From Syntrophomonas sp. (GTDB lineage Bacteria; Bacillota; Syntrophomonadia; Syntrophomonadales; Syntrophomonadaceae), in the NCBI GenBank assembly GCA_028709585.1, contig JAQVWS010000001.1, positions 8,791-58,077 of the forward strand: a stretch of 49,287 nucleotides of DNA, written 5' to 3'. Shown here one piece after another: positions 24,700-33,497 of the stretch; positions within the stretch are counted from its first letter, which is position 1, and every line of letters starts with the position of its first letter. The position numbers and the translations under genes were made by a program. The notes beneath the pieces were generated by a model. That model saw nothing but the letters and a program-made list of their open reading frames with translations. It ran no database searches and was not told the origin of the DNA.

Positions 24700-25194
24700 A
24701 TGAAAAGGGTTAAGAAGTTTGTAATGGCCTTCACGGTAATGGCTGTATTAGGAACAGCCAGTGTGGCTTATGCTGTGAGCGCCACGACACCAGCACAGAT
24801 AACAGCCGGATTAACCGGTAAGAGTGTTGAAACTTTAAATCAGGAAAGGGCAACCGGTAAAACCTATGGCGCAATTGCCAGTGAAGCTGGAAAGCTTGAA
24901 GAGTTTAAGGCGCAGATGCTAGAGCAAAAGAAAGTTATTCTTGATCAACGGGTAGAAGGTGGCAAAATCACCCAGGAGCAAGCCGACACCATATACACTG
25001 CTATCCAAAATAATCAAACCAACTGCGATGGAACCGGAAGTGCCAAAATAGGGCAAAAGGCAGGTATACGATTTGGGAATGGGCCAGGCGAAAAGGGACA
25101 AGGTGTTGGAATGAAACAAGGGCAAGGCAATCGGAGCAGAACCGGTATATGTGACGGTACCGGAATTGGAGCCGGACAAGGGCTTACCCGGTAA
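24700..25194 (+). CDS. Secreted DUF2680 family protein
   Basis: The ATG at 24700 follows GAGGAG by 8 bases (164 aa); the track GTG is too close. A Sec signal peptide (MKRVKKFVMAFTVMAVLGTASVAYA) ends at an AYA cleavage site. The DUF2680 region follows, with ETLNQERATGKTYGAIASEAGKLEEFKAQMLEQKK and the GGKITQEQADTIYTAIQNN segment. The last 50 residues are rich in Gly and Gln with two NCDGTG/ICDGTG cysteine motifs. Its role is unknown; an extracellular or wall-associated protein is likely. It is the only plus-strand gene inside the sporulation block and ends at a 21-bp perfect hairpin. Confidence 0.82.
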   Translation: MKRVKKFVMAFTVMAVLGTASVAYAVSATTPAQITAGLTGKSVETLNQERATGKTYGAIASEAGKLEEFKAQMLEQKKVILDQRVEGGKITQEQADTIYTAIQNNQTNCDGTGSAKIGQKAGIRFGNGPGEKGQGVGMKQGQGNRSRTGICDGTGIGAGQGLTR

Positions 25195-25202
25195 TTACCC
25201 CC

Positions 25203-25253
25203 TAATAATATAATCAGGAGAGCCTAGCTCTCCTGATTATATTATTAGCTTTT
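25203..25253. terminator. Perfect 21-bp terminator hairpin
   Basis: TAATAATATAATCAGGAGAGC (25203-25223), loop CTA, and the exact complement (25227-25247) are followed by GCTTTT. It ends the DUF2680 gene; the reverse side may also stop upstream minus-strand transcripts. Confidence 0.85.
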
Positions 25254-25378
25254 AAATATTCATTATTAGGTTGAGCAAGGCACCTCGCTATTCTGGGATA
25301 AGTCTCCAGATAGCTGAGCGAAACAAAGCCATAGCCAAACTTAACCAGCCTGATTACAACCCCTCATCTTACAGCTTG

Positions 25379-25621
25379 TCAATCAACAACCCGATATAAG
25401 TTTTTAGCTTCGTTTGCTTTTACATTATCCGCAGTCTGGATAATCTCATAGGATGTTTCCTTGGCTCCTACCCGTAGGCTGATTATGTCGCCCACCTTAA
25501 CCTCCGAGCTTGGTTTGGCAATCCTGCCATTCACCATTACTCTTTCACTCTCTGCAAATTCTTTGGCCACGGTACGGCGCTTAATAATTCGGGATACCTT
25601 CAGGTATTTGTCAAGCCGCAT
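25379..25621 (-). CDS. rqcP: S4-domain RNA-binding protein RqcP (YabO/Hsp15 family)
   Basis: RqcP binds stalled 50S subunits and helps RqcH add alanine tails. The 80-aa protein is one S4 domain: MRLDKYLKVSRIIKRRTVAKEFAESERVMVNGRIAKPSSEVKVGDIISLRVG. Its ATG lies 1 base after the hup stop codon, so translation is coupled. It lies in the same hup/mazG/yabP neighbourhood as in Bacillus. Confidence 0.95.
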   Translation of the reverse strand: MRLDKYLKVSRIIKRRTVAKEFAESERVMVNGRIAKPSSEVKVGDIISLRVGAKETSYEIIQTADNVKANEAKNLYRVVD

Positions 25622-25622
25622 C

Positions 25623-25892
25623 TTATAATGCTTCTTTTAAAGCCTTTCCTGGTTTGAAAGCTGGAACTTTCGCAGCAGGAATGTCTATCTCCGCACCTGT
25701 TTGAGGATTTCTGCCCTTGCGAGCCTGTCTGCTCCTTACCTCAAAGGTTCCAAAGCCGATAAGCTGTATTTTATCCCCAGATTTTAGAGCGCCTTCAACT
25801 GTAGCAAGAAAAGCATTAATAACCTTCTCAGCATCTTTTTTGGTAATTTCGGCTGCTCCGGCAACCTCGCTTATTAATTCAGTCTTGTTCAA
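25623..25892 (-). CDS. hup: HU family DNA-binding protein
   Basis: HU bends and compacts DNA. The 89-aa protein is standard: [36 protein letters not shown], then [44 protein letters not shown] with the DNA-binding arm and its proline. The start is TTG after GGAGGG. It stands between mazG and rqcP, and has its own promoter in front. Confidence 0.97.
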   Translation of the reverse strand: MNKTELISEVAGAAEITKKDAEKVINAFLATVEGALKSGDKIQLIGFGTFEVRSRQARKGRNPQTGAEIDIPAAKVPAFKPGKALKEAL

Positions 25893-25921
25893 AATATCCC
25901 TCCTCTTCTAATCATTGTAGT

Positions 25922-25949
25922 ATTATAATCGATATTCGCTTTATTTTAA
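25922..25949 (-). promoter_or_regulatory. Candidate promoter of hup
   Basis: On the minus strand TTAAAA (25944-25949) and TATAAT (25922-25927) are 16 bases apart. The -10 is perfect and the -35 weak. Confidence 0.4.
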
Positions 25950-25981
25950 TATAATCCTTCTTTTACCCTAAAAAACTTGTT

Positions 25982-26749
25982 CTAAAGTCCCCTGGCTTTT
26001 GCTTCAGTCCATATTTGATCCATCTCTGCTAAACTTAGATCGGAGAAGTTACGACCGGAATCCTTTATTTTTTGTTCTATGTAATTGAAGCGGCGTGTCA
26101 CCTTGTCATTGGCCTTTTGAAGAGCCTGCTCGGGTTCAACCTTATTAAACCTTGCTACGTTTACTAGCGCAAACAAAACATCGCCCATTTCTTCAATTAG
26201 TTCTTCATCATTGCGAGCATCGTTTAATTCCCCAAGCTCTTCAGTAAACTTGTCCCAGGCACCTTGAACATTCGGCCAATCAAAACCTACCCGACTGACT
26301 TTTTCCTGAATTTTTTCGGCTCGCATCAGAGCTGGCAAACCCTTGGGTATACTCTGCAGAAGACTCGTATTTCCCTCCTTCCTCTTAAAGTCTTCCCATT
26401 TATTCAAAACATCATCACTGGTCTGTAAATGCATCGTACCAAATACATGCGGGTGCCTGTCCACCATCTTCTTGCTGACTGTTCGCGAAATTTCAGCAAA
26501 GTCAAAATAGCCCTTTTGTTCCGCCAAGGCTGCATGGAATACAACCTGTAATAGTAAGTCTCCCAGTTCTTCACACAGTTTATGCATATCATTTACATCA
26601 ATAGCCTCAATTACCTCGTAAGTTTCTTCAATGAGATATCTAACCAGTGATTCATGATTTTGCTCACGATCCCAGGGGCATCCTCCAGGGGCTAATAATG
26701 TGTCCATTATTTGAATTAGCTCATCCAAAGCATCGGCTTTCTTACTCAT
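25982..26749 (-). CDS. mazG: Nucleoside triphosphate pyrophosphohydrolase MazG
   Basis: MazG hydrolyses NTPs and dNTPs to monophosphates and is thought to clear aberrant nucleotides. Both MazG domains are present. The first has CPWDREQNHESLVRYLIEETYEVIEAID and EELGDLLLQVVFHA; the second has FTEELGELNDARNDEELIEEMGDVLFALVNVARF. The 255-aa form starts at the ATG (26749) after AAAGGAG. It lacks the N-terminal methylase-like domain of B. subtilis YabN. It is downstream of the SpoVB-type flippase. Confidence 0.94.
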   Translation of the reverse strand: MSKKADALDELIQIMDTLLAPGGCPWDREQNHESLVRYLIEETYEVIEAIDVNDMHKLCEELGDLLLQVVFHAALAEQKGYFDFAEISRTVSKKMVDRHPHVFGTMHLQTSDDVLNKWEDFKRKEGNTSLLQSIPKGLPALMRAEKIQEKVSRVGFDWPNVQGAWDKFTEELGELNDARNDEELIEEMGDVLFALVNVARFNKVEPEQALQKANDKVTRRFNYIEQKIKDSGRNFSDLSLAEMDQIWTEAKARGL

Positions 26750-26778
26750 TAAATGCTCCTTTCTCATCTATATTTGCA

Positions 26779-28326
26779 TTATTTGATAATCCTGCGAATC
26801 ATATCTATATCAAATTCCTTTAACAATAATAACATTACCCCGTATACGGCAATTCCAACGATGATTGCCCCTAAAGTAGCTAGGTTAGAAATTAATCCGT
26901 AAGCCACCATGAAATTATATGCCAGATTGACTGCTACTCCCATTGTTAAAGTGATTAGAACCAGTTTCAGCAACCTGCCGATTTCATAATGCAATCCGGT
27001 CATTTTTTGCAGGTAATAGAGGTTTAAAGCGGAACCGATAGCAAATGCCAATAGGGTTCCGATGGCCGCACCCCTTATATTTAAAATCGGAATACTGGTA
27101 AGCGTATAGTTAAAGATGGTTTTCAATACTCCGGTTCCAATTAAGTTTCGCATGGCAATTTCCGGCCTGCCTATTCCTTGTAATCCTGCACTGCTAAGCT
27201 GGAATGCTGCCAGTGCTATAGTAGAAAAGGCTAGAATCTCAAGGGGTATTCCGGCTTCAGGGGTGGCATAAAGCAGATCGCATATCTGCCAGGCCAGGAC
27301 ATATAATCCAGCCGCACAAGGAAAGGAAATAATCATTCCGGCTCGCAAGCCATAGTTCATACGGCTATTTAATAGCTTATTATCACGCTGCGCAAGCGCT
27401 TCACTTATAGCCGGCACCAAACTGGTTGCAATGCTGATAGTAAATATGGTGGGTAATCCAATCAGAATTGCGGCCATTCCAGACAACTGCCCAAATAGCT
27501 CGGTAGCCTGCGAAGCGGTATATTGAATTGCCCTCAGACGGCCAGGGACAATTATCGCATCTAATACCTGCACCAGCGGCAGCACCACTGCTCCAAAAGA
27601 AACTGGAACCGCCAAATTCACCAGTTGTCGAGCCAATGTTGCTGTTTTATCCCCACTGTAAACTAATGTGCTCAGTTTCTCTTTCTCAAGGTATTTATAT
27701 CTTAAAAAGAATATGATTAGGACGGTTAACCCAACCGCCCCTCCCACTACTGCTCCAAAGGTTGCACCAGCAGCCGCAAATTCCAACCCTCGGGTAAAAA
27801 GTATATAAGCCATGATAATTACCGCAGAAACTCGGAAAAGCTGCTCTAATACCTGCGAAACAGCTGTAGGTACCATCCATTGATGACCCTGAAAATAACC
27901 ACGGAAAACAGACATCAAACAGGAGAAAAATATAGCCGGGGCAACTGCAAGTATGGGATAATAAGCCCGAGGTTCGTTTAAAACCGTATCAGCCAGAAAA
28001 CGCGCTCCCATTATTACCGCTATAGTTAGTAAAATGCCGAATATTAAAAGAATAAATAGGGATACCCCAAATATTTTTTTACTATCTCCAGTGTACCCCT
28101 GCGTTTCCTTGCGAGATACCAGAACACTTATAGCTACTGGCACACCAGCCGTAGCTAATGCCAGAATGGTTGTATATATTGGATAAGCCATCTGATAAAG
28201 ACCCATACCTTCTCCTCCGATTAACCGGGCTAAAGGCACGCGGTAAATGGCTCCCAGTATCTTACTAACTGCTCCGGCTATGCTCAAAACCAGGGCTCCT
28301 CTGAGAAAATTGCCTTTCTTTTGCAT
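26779..28326 (-). CDS. SpoVB/YabM-type polysaccharide flippase (MVF family)
   Basis: The 515-aa membrane protein has about 14 transmembrane helices and starts FLRGALVLSIAGAVSKILGAIYRVPLARLIGGEGMGLYQMAYPIY, the standard opening of the SpoVB/YabM group of the MATE/MVF superfamily. These proteins flip lipid-linked wall precursors. Its place next to mazG and spoVT matches yabM of Bacillus, but a sporulation-specific SpoVB role is also possible. GGGAGG precedes the ATG. Repeat element C lies in its leader. Confidence 0.88.
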   Translation of the reverse strand: MQKKGNFLRGALVLSIAGAVSKILGAIYRVPLARLIGGEGMGLYQMAYPIYTTILALATAGVPVAISVLVSRKETQGYTGDSKKIFGVSLFILLIFGILLTIAVIMGARFLADTVLNEPRAYYPILAVAPAIFFSCLMSVFRGYFQGHQWMVPTAVSQVLEQLFRVSAVIIMAYILFTRGLEFAAAGATFGAVVGGAVGLTVLIIFFLRYKYLEKEKLSTLVYSGDKTATLARQLVNLAVPVSFGAVVLPLVQVLDAIIVPGRLRAIQYTASQATELFGQLSGMAAILIGLPTIFTISIATSLVPAISEALAQRDNKLLNSRMNYGLRAGMIISFPCAAGLYVLAWQICDLLYATPEAGIPLEILAFSTIALAAFQLSSAGLQGIGRPEIAMRNLIGTGVLKTIFNYTLTSIPILNIRGAAIGTLLAFAIGSALNLYYLQKMTGLHYEIGRLLKLVLITLTMGVAVNLAYNFMVAYGLISNLATLGAIIVGIAVYGVMLLLLKEFDIDMIRRIIK

Positions 28327-28385
28327 ATTAGTCCTCCCTGTTTTACGAGGTTTATTATATCATAATGACAGTGGCAAATCTTGCA

Positions 28386-28493
28386 GCAAAGGGGACGGTT
28401 CTTTTGCCTGCTTCCTCAGTCTGCCGTCCCCTTGCTTCTCCCAAATTTTTCGTAAACACCAAAACAAATGCAGGCAAAAGAACCGTCCCCATA
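28386..28493 (-). repeat. Palindromic repeat element, copy C
   Basis: This copy has the same ends (28391-28411 and 28470-28490) and internal CCGTCCCCTTGC as copies A and B. It shows several changes in the filler (CTTCTCCCAAATTTTT). It lies 60 bases upstream of the flippase start and just downstream of the spoVT terminator. Confidence 0.88.
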
Positions 28494-28510
28494 AACCGCC
28501 CATAAACCGT

Positions 28511-28547
28511 AAAAAAGGCGATCTTATTCTAATATAAGACCGCCTTT
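28511..28547 (-). terminator. Rho-independent terminator of spoVT
   Basis: On the minus strand AAAGGCGGTCTTAT and ATAAGATCGCCTTT form a 14-bp stem with one mismatch, followed by TTT. Confidence 0.85.
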
Positions 28548-28559
28548 GATAAACGACAA

Positions 28560-29120
28560 CTACTGTTCCATCTGTTTAGCCAGGAATCCAGCTGCGGTTT
28601 CAACCAGTTTAACCTCCATTTCTCCCAGCTTGGCTCCTTCCTTGCTAACGATGATAACCGCCCCAATTGGATCTCCTTGGGTAATAATAGGAGCTATTAC
28701 CTGAGATTTAATAGTATATTCACGATCATCTGTTTTAATGACATTCACGTTCTCATCCTCAGGATGTTCCACATCATTCATTATAATGGTATTGCGTTCA
28801 TTTAGAGCTCTCTCTAATAATTTTCCGACCGACTTGTTTAGGAATTCCTTTCTGTTGCCCCCAGCTACTGCAATTATTACATCCCTATCCGCAATCATAC
28901 AAATGTGACCGATTGTTTCATGCAGGGATTCTGCATATTCCTTGGCAAAATCGCCTAATTCCGCTATAGGAGAATATTTTTTTAAGATTACTTCACCTTC
29001 ACGATCCACAAAAATCTCCAGTGGGTCTCCCTCGCGAATGCGTAGTGTTCTTCTGATTTCCTTGGGAATTACAACTCGACCAAGGTCGTCAATACGGCGA
29101 ACAATTCCCGTTGCTTTCAT
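28560..29120 (-). CDS. spoVT: Stage V sporulation protein T
   Basis: SpoVT is a forespore transcription regulator that tunes sigma-G genes. The N-terminal AbrB-type swapped-hairpin domain is MKATGIVRRIDDLGRVVIPKEIRRTLRIREGDPLEIFVD (1-39). A GAF-like domain follows (about 55-178), with SQVIAPIITQGDPIGAVIIVSKEG near its end. The 186-aa length is close to the Bacillus protein. The ATG follows AGGAGGG. A strong sigma-G-type promoter lies upstream. Confidence 0.96.
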   Translation of the reverse strand: MKATGIVRRIDDLGRVVIPKEIRRTLRIREGDPLEIFVDREGEVILKKYSPIAELGDFAKEYAESLHETIGHICMIADRDVIIAVAGGNRKEFLNKSVGKLLERALNERNTIIMNDVEHPEDENVNVIKTDDREYTIKSQVIAPIITQGDPIGAVIIVSKEGAKLGEMEVKLVETAAGFLAKQMEQ

Positions 29121-29177
29121 TTTAATTCTGTCCCTCCTTTTTTATATATTGAAAAATATTGTTTTCTTTCTCAGTGA

Positions 29178-29208
29178 TAGTATATAACTCGAAATACCCT
29201 TTTATTCA
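29178..29208 (-). promoter_or_regulatory. Sigma-G-type promoter of spoVT
   Basis: On the minus strand TGAATA (29203-29208) and TATACTA (29178-29184) are 18 bases apart. The sigma-G consensus is TGAATA/CATACTA, so only one base differs. Bacillus spoVT is sigma-G dependent. Confidence 0.78.
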
Positions 29209-29302
29209 CTTTTTACCATACAACTGCAAAAAATAATTCTTTACATATTTATAAAGACATCAGGTAAAAATAATACCGCATGAAAATTGGGGGCGGAATG
29301 AA

Positions 29303-30418
29303 ATGATTCGAATTACTAATTTCCAGATATACTGCTTACTCCTTTTAACAACAACGCCTCTGGCTTACCTGGTTACCCCTATGATGGTTACTCATATCGT
29401 TGATAACAACAGCTGGCTGGCTATCTTGACTGCTATAATCCCGGGAGCTCTGCTAATTTATGTTTACATATATATACTCAAGAATAGTATTCGGCCTTTC
29501 CCGGCTTTATTAGAAGATTGCCTGGGCAGTATAATCGGGAAAATAATCGGTTTTTTTTACATCTTTTCTTTTTTATTTGGAACTGCTGTGACCTTGCGAT
29601 ATTTTGTAGCTCTTATCGGTAGCAGTACAGTCCCGGATACCCCTTTAAGCATCTTTATCGGCGCTATGCTTTTGGTCAGCTATTATGCCCTTAAAACAGG
29701 AATGGCTAACATCGCTCGCGTTGGTGAACTGTTAATCATTTTCGGCCTACCTATCGCCTTTTTTATTATTTTAATCAGCCTGGCCCAAAAACCTGATTTC
29801 AATAGCCTGCTGCCTTTTAAATCTATCGATTTTGAGAGTTTTACTACTGGGATTTTTTATAGCTTTTATATCTTAGGCGATTTAATGGCTATACTAATAT
29901 TGGCTTATTTTTCCACCAACCGAGAAAAGATCCCCAGCACACTTTTTCACGTTTTATATACATATATCATACTAATTTCCCTGACTGCCGCAGTATCAGT
30001 CATCCAGTTTGGTTCGAATTATAACAATCTGATAACTTTTCCAACATTTAAGATGGTACGCACTATATTAATAAGTGATTTTATTCAGAATATTGATGTG
30101 GTATTCATAGCAATATGGATAATCGGTATGTTTGCTGCGATTTCCGTGAAGTGGTTCTTAGCGTGCTATACAATCCAGCAGTTATTCGGCCTGAGAGATT
30201 ACCGTTTTTTAGCGGCTCCAAGTTCAGTAGCCATAGGTATTATTTCTCTTATGATGGGAAGAAATATCATAGAAGTGCAAATTATTCTCCATAATATTAT
30301 GCCCATAATCTATAGCATATTTTACATCTTTATTCCCCTAATAATTTTTTTCATCCTGCTTTTTAAACCTAATCCCGGCGCAGATATTGCTACTGGTATA
30401 AAAAATCCCGTTTCATGA
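29303..30418 (+). CDS. Spore germination permease GerAB/GerKB family
   Basis: This is the B subunit of a GerA-type germinant receptor, an APC-superfamily protein in the inner spore membrane that senses small nutrients. The 371-aa protein has about ten transmembrane helices, starting ITNFQIYCLLLLTTTPLAYLVTPMMV, with FGLPIAFFIILISL and ILVSYY-type segments. The ATG follows GGGGGCGG. It is the first gene of the cluster, whereas A-B-C is the common order. It diverges from spoVT, and both should be expressed in the forespore. Confidence 0.92.
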   Translation: MIRITNFQIYCLLLLTTTPLAYLVTPMMVTHIVDNNSWLAILTAIIPGALLIYVYIYILKNSIRPFPALLEDCLGSIIGKIIGFFYIFSFLFGTAVTLRYFVALIGSSTVPDTPLSIFIGAMLLVSYYALKTGMANIARVGELLIIFGLPIAFFIILISLAQKPDFNSLLPFKSIDFESFTTGIFYSFYILGDLMAILILAYFSTNREKIPSTLFHVLYTYIILISLTAAVSVIQFGSNYNNLITFPTFKMVRTILISDFIQNIDVVFIAIWIIGMFAAISVKWFLACYTIQQLFGLRDYRFLAAPSSVAIGIISLMMGRNIIEVQIILHNIMPIIYSIFYIFIPLIIFFILLFKPNPGADIATGIKNPVS

Positions 30419-30480
30419 AGATACCTATTTTTAGAGATGAAATATTTTATATTTGAAATAAAGCAAAGCAGGTATTTTAT

Positions 30481-32043
30481 ATGCGTTATATGAGAGGCAG
30501 AAGAAAAAAGGACAGTCCGCCCCCAACTCCAGAAATCATTGCTCAGCCAATTTCGGATGATATTCAGGAAAACCTGGATAATTTGCATCTTCTTCTGGAA
30601 AGATGCTCAGACGCAGTTTTTAAAGAATTTGCTTTTGGTCCTGATTTAAAGATCCGAGGCCTGGTAATATATTTTGACGGCTTGGTAGACCGGCAAGAGG
30701 TTGAAGATCATCTGTTGAAATCATTGATGCTGGAAATCAATATGCAGGACGATAACAAATATCACTGGCCCAAACACGATATTTTTCAATGGATTAAAGA
30801 TAGTATTCTTTCCTTAAGTGAAGTAAAAACTGTCACCACTCTGCAGGATCTTTGCCACTCCATCAGTTCCGGTGATACGGTACTGCTAATTGATGGTTAT
30901 GACACTGGTTTAATAGCGGGAACCCGCTCCTGGCAAGGGCGTTCCGTTCAGACCCCCGAAAGCGAAGTAGTGGTGAGGGGACCTAAGGAAGGTTTTACTG
31001 AAACCCTTCGTTTTAATACGGCTCTCTTACGTCGTAGATTAAAAACCGCTAATTTCAAGATAGAGAGCTTTGTTCTGGGAAGAATCACCAAAACCGATGT
31101 GGCTCTCTGCTATATTGAAGGTATTGCACCTGAAGAGTTAATTGCAGAAGTGAAAAAGCGCCTTGGCAATATAGATATTGACGGTATATTGGACACCGGT
31201 TACCTGGAGGAATTCCTTGAAGATAATCATTGGACCATATTTTCCCAGATGGAATATACTGAAAAACCGGACCGGGTTTGTGGTCATCTTCTTGAAGGTC
31301 AGGTATCCATTATGGTGGATGGTTCTCCTATTGCTTTAATCGCTCCCACTTCCTTTCCTCGTTTCGTGATCGCCTCTGAGGATTATTATGAACGGTATAT
31401 TCCGTCTTCATTATTCAGGATTATGCGCTTTTGCTCTTTTTTAGTAGCTCTATTGCTGCCTTCTTTGTTCGTTGCCTTAATTACTTATCATCATGAGATG
31501 ATTCCCTCCCCACTGTATTTAACTATTGCTTCAGCCCGGGAAGGAGTTCCATTCCCGGCTTTTTTTGAAGCATTGCTTTTGGAAATTACCTTTGAATTGC
31601 TTCGGGAAGCAGGGCTTAGACTGCCTCGGTCCATCGGACCTGCGATAAGTATCGTAGGAGCACTGATCATTGGAGATGCGGCGGTAAAAGCCGGTTTGGT
31701 TTCAACGCCCATGGTAGTAATAGTCGCTTTTACAGGAATTGCTTCCTTTATCACTCCATCTTATAATGCCGGAATTATTATACGGATTGCCCGTTTTGCA
31801 TTTTTAATCGCGTCTGGTTTTTTAGGTTTGTTTGGAATTATGATTGTTTTATTAGCATTCTTGATCCACATGGCTTCTTTAACCTCCTTTGGGCTCCCTT
31901 ATCTATCCCCATTGGCACCTTTTAACCCAGGCCAAATGACCGATATTATTGTTCGCCGGCCCTGGTTCATAAACACGATGCGTCCAACTATGAAAGGAAT
32001 TAGAAATGCAGTTAGACAAAAATCATCTGATACAAATGAATAA
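30481..32043 (+). CDS. Spore germination receptor subunit GerAA/GerKA family
   Basis: The A subunit has a large N-terminal soluble part (about 1-285), including DTVLLIDGYDTGLIAGTRSWQGRSVQTPESEVVVRGPKEGFTE, a family hallmark. A membrane domain with four or more helices follows (FLVALLLPSLFVALITYHHE, LLLEITFELLREAGLRLP, GFLGLFGIMIVLLAFLIHM). The 520-aa length is usual. GerA-type A subunits form ion-conducting oligomers. It lies 62 bases after the B subunit and overlaps gerC by 8 bases. Confidence 0.94.
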   Translation: MRYMRGRRKKDSPPPTPEIIAQPISDDIQENLDNLHLLLERCSDAVFKEFAFGPDLKIRGLVIYFDGLVDRQEVEDHLLKSLMLEINMQDDNKYHWPKHDIFQWIKDSILSLSEVKTVTTLQDLCHSISSGDTVLLIDGYDTGLIAGTRSWQGRSVQTPESEVVVRGPKEGFTETLRFNTALLRRRLKTANFKIESFVLGRITKTDVALCYIEGIAPEELIAEVKKRLGNIDIDGILDTGYLEEFLEDNHWTIFSQMEYTEKPDRVCGHLLEGQVSIMVDGSPIALIAPTSFPRFVIASEDYYERYIPSSLFRIMRFCSFLVALLLPSLFVALITYHHEMIPSPLYLTIASAREGVPFPAFFEALLLEITFELLREAGLRLPRSIGPAISIVGALIIGDAAVKAGLVSTPMVVIVAFTGIASFITPSYNAGIIIRIARFAFLIASGFLGLFGIMIVLLAFLIHMASLTSFGLPYLSPLAPFNPGQMTDIIVRRPWFINTMRPTMKGIRNAVRQKSSDTNE

Positions 32044-33208
32044 ATGGAAATTAGTCTGCATTTTATTCTTGATTCTTTTTTCGCTGTTCTTTACAACCGG
32101 ATGCTGGAACCAGTTGGAAGTAAATGATACAGCGGAAGCAGCCGCTCTAGTTGTTGATCTGGAAGAGAACCAGCCAAGTCTTTCGGTGCAGCTGGTGCAT
32201 CGTTCTTCTGCAGGGGAGTCTGGATCAAGCTCACCCCAACACATAAATATAACCCAAGTCGCCTCCACCTTCACGGAAGCCGCCCGGAGAATCACGCTCA
32301 GCGTCCCCAGGCTCCCTACCTGGTCACATGCTGGGTCCATTATCATAGGCGATAATCTGGCCAGCCAGGATCTGGGCCGGGCAACAGATTTTTTAGCTCG
32401 CAACCGCAATATCCGCAAAAGCGCACTGGTCTTTATCAGTAAAGATGCCACCGGCAAAGAATGTTTGGATGCTGAAGTTTATTTGGAATCCCACGCGGGT
32501 AACGCTCTGAAAAAGCTTATCAGCATCCAGGAAACACAGTTGGGCATTTACACACCTGTAACTCTGGATCAATTCCTGCAGAATCTTGCCACTCCGGGGA
32601 TTGACCCCACTGTTCCCCAATTGTCTATCCAGAAGGACGGTGATAAAAATATGCTTCGTTTAGATGGAACCGCAGTCTTTAAAGAACGAAAAAAAGTTGG
32701 CTCGCTCAACGAGATGGAAAGTCAAGGATATCGCTTTATAAACCCCAAGATGATAACCGGTGGCCTTATCATTATCTTTTCGCCGCTGGAGAATATCCCT
32801 GACAGCGATAAGTTAATTTCTATAGAATTAACTCGTTCCCAGGCTAAAATTACTCCGCAAATCGAAGGTAATCGTATTATTAACATGAAAATTAGTATCG
32901 AAGCTGAAGGAAACTTTTATGAGCAAACCTTCGCCGAAGAATTTATTAGCTTCGATAATATAAATGCGCTGAATGAGATGGTCAATGAGAAGATCAAAGC
33001 GCTTATCATCGCTTCAATCGTTAAGGCTCAACTGTTGAACAGTGACATCTTCGGCTGGGGTCAGAGTGTATATCGAACCAATCCCTCTCTCTGGAATGAG
33101 ATAGAGAAAGATTGGCCGGAAATTTTCCCGTCAATTCAAGCTGATATAACTGTAAACTTCCAATTAAGAAGGTCTTACCTACTGGATGAATCCTTTAAGT
33201 TCAGATAA
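32036..33208 (+). CDS. Spore germination lipoprotein GerAC/GerKC family
   Basis: The C subunit is a lipoprotein of the germinant receptor. A lipobox (FFTTGC) follows a hydrophobic signal, and the mature part begins CWNQLEVNDTAEAAALVVDLEE, typical of GerAC. The start is taken as the ATG at 32036, which overlaps the gerA stop as ATGAATAA and implies translational coupling; no strong ribosome binding site is present. The 390-aa length fits the family, with the C-terminal SDIFGWGQSVYRTNPSLWNEIEKDW segment conserved. Confidence 0.92.
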   Translation: MNKWKLVCILFLILFSLFFTTGCWNQLEVNDTAEAAALVVDLEENQPSLSVQLVHRSSAGESGSSSPQHINITQVASTFTEAARRITLSVPRLPTWSHAGSIIIGDNLASQDLGRATDFLARNRNIRKSALVFISKDATGKECLDAEVYLESHAGNALKKLISIQETQLGIYTPVTLDQFLQNLATPGIDPTVPQLSIQKDGDKNMLRLDGTAVFKERKKVGSLNEMESQGYRFINPKMITGGLIIIFSPLENIPDSDKLISIELTRSQAKITPQIEGNRIINMKISIEAEGNFYEQTFAEEFISFDNINALNEMVNEKIKALIIASIVKAQLLNSDIFGWGQSVYRTNPSLWNEIEKDWPEIFPSIQADITVNFQLRRSYLLDESFKFR

Positions 33209-33226
33209 CCGTAAGGAGGCATAAAT

Positions 33227-33433
33227 ATGATTTGGATATTGGTTTTTATATACATACTAATCCTGGCCTCGGAATTACCGATGCTTATAAAGAAGCGCTG
33301 GTATAGAGAAATTGCAGTGTTCACCGTCATTTTCTTAATCAGTGTATATATGGGAATGGTTCAGTTTTATAACTGGCCTTTTTATAACCCCTTGGATTAC
33401 CTACTGCCAATATTCAAAGATTATGCCACATAA
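33227..33433 (+). CDS. Small two-helix membrane protein, candidate Ger D subunit
   Basis: The 68-aa protein has two transmembrane helices (about 2-18 and 27-46) and a short tail ending FNPLDYL-type sequence. A good ribosome binding site (AAGGAGG) precedes its ATG, 18 bases after gerC. Bacillus ger operons often carry a small two-helix 'D' gene that modulates receptor function. The size and position match, but the sequence alone does not prove it. Confidence 0.7.
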   Translation: MIWILVFIYILILASELPMLIKKRWYREIAVFTVIFLISVYMGMVQFYNWPFYNPLDYLLPIFKDYAT

Positions 33434-33497
33434 AAACCATTGCCTGCTGATGTAAAAAATACTTATCCAATTGCTACAATAGGCCTGTTAATACTGG

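Noticed and set aside
25254-25378. Possible small RNA between the 21-bp hairpin and rqcP
   Set aside because: I find no promoter, no conserved fold and no terminator that would define one.
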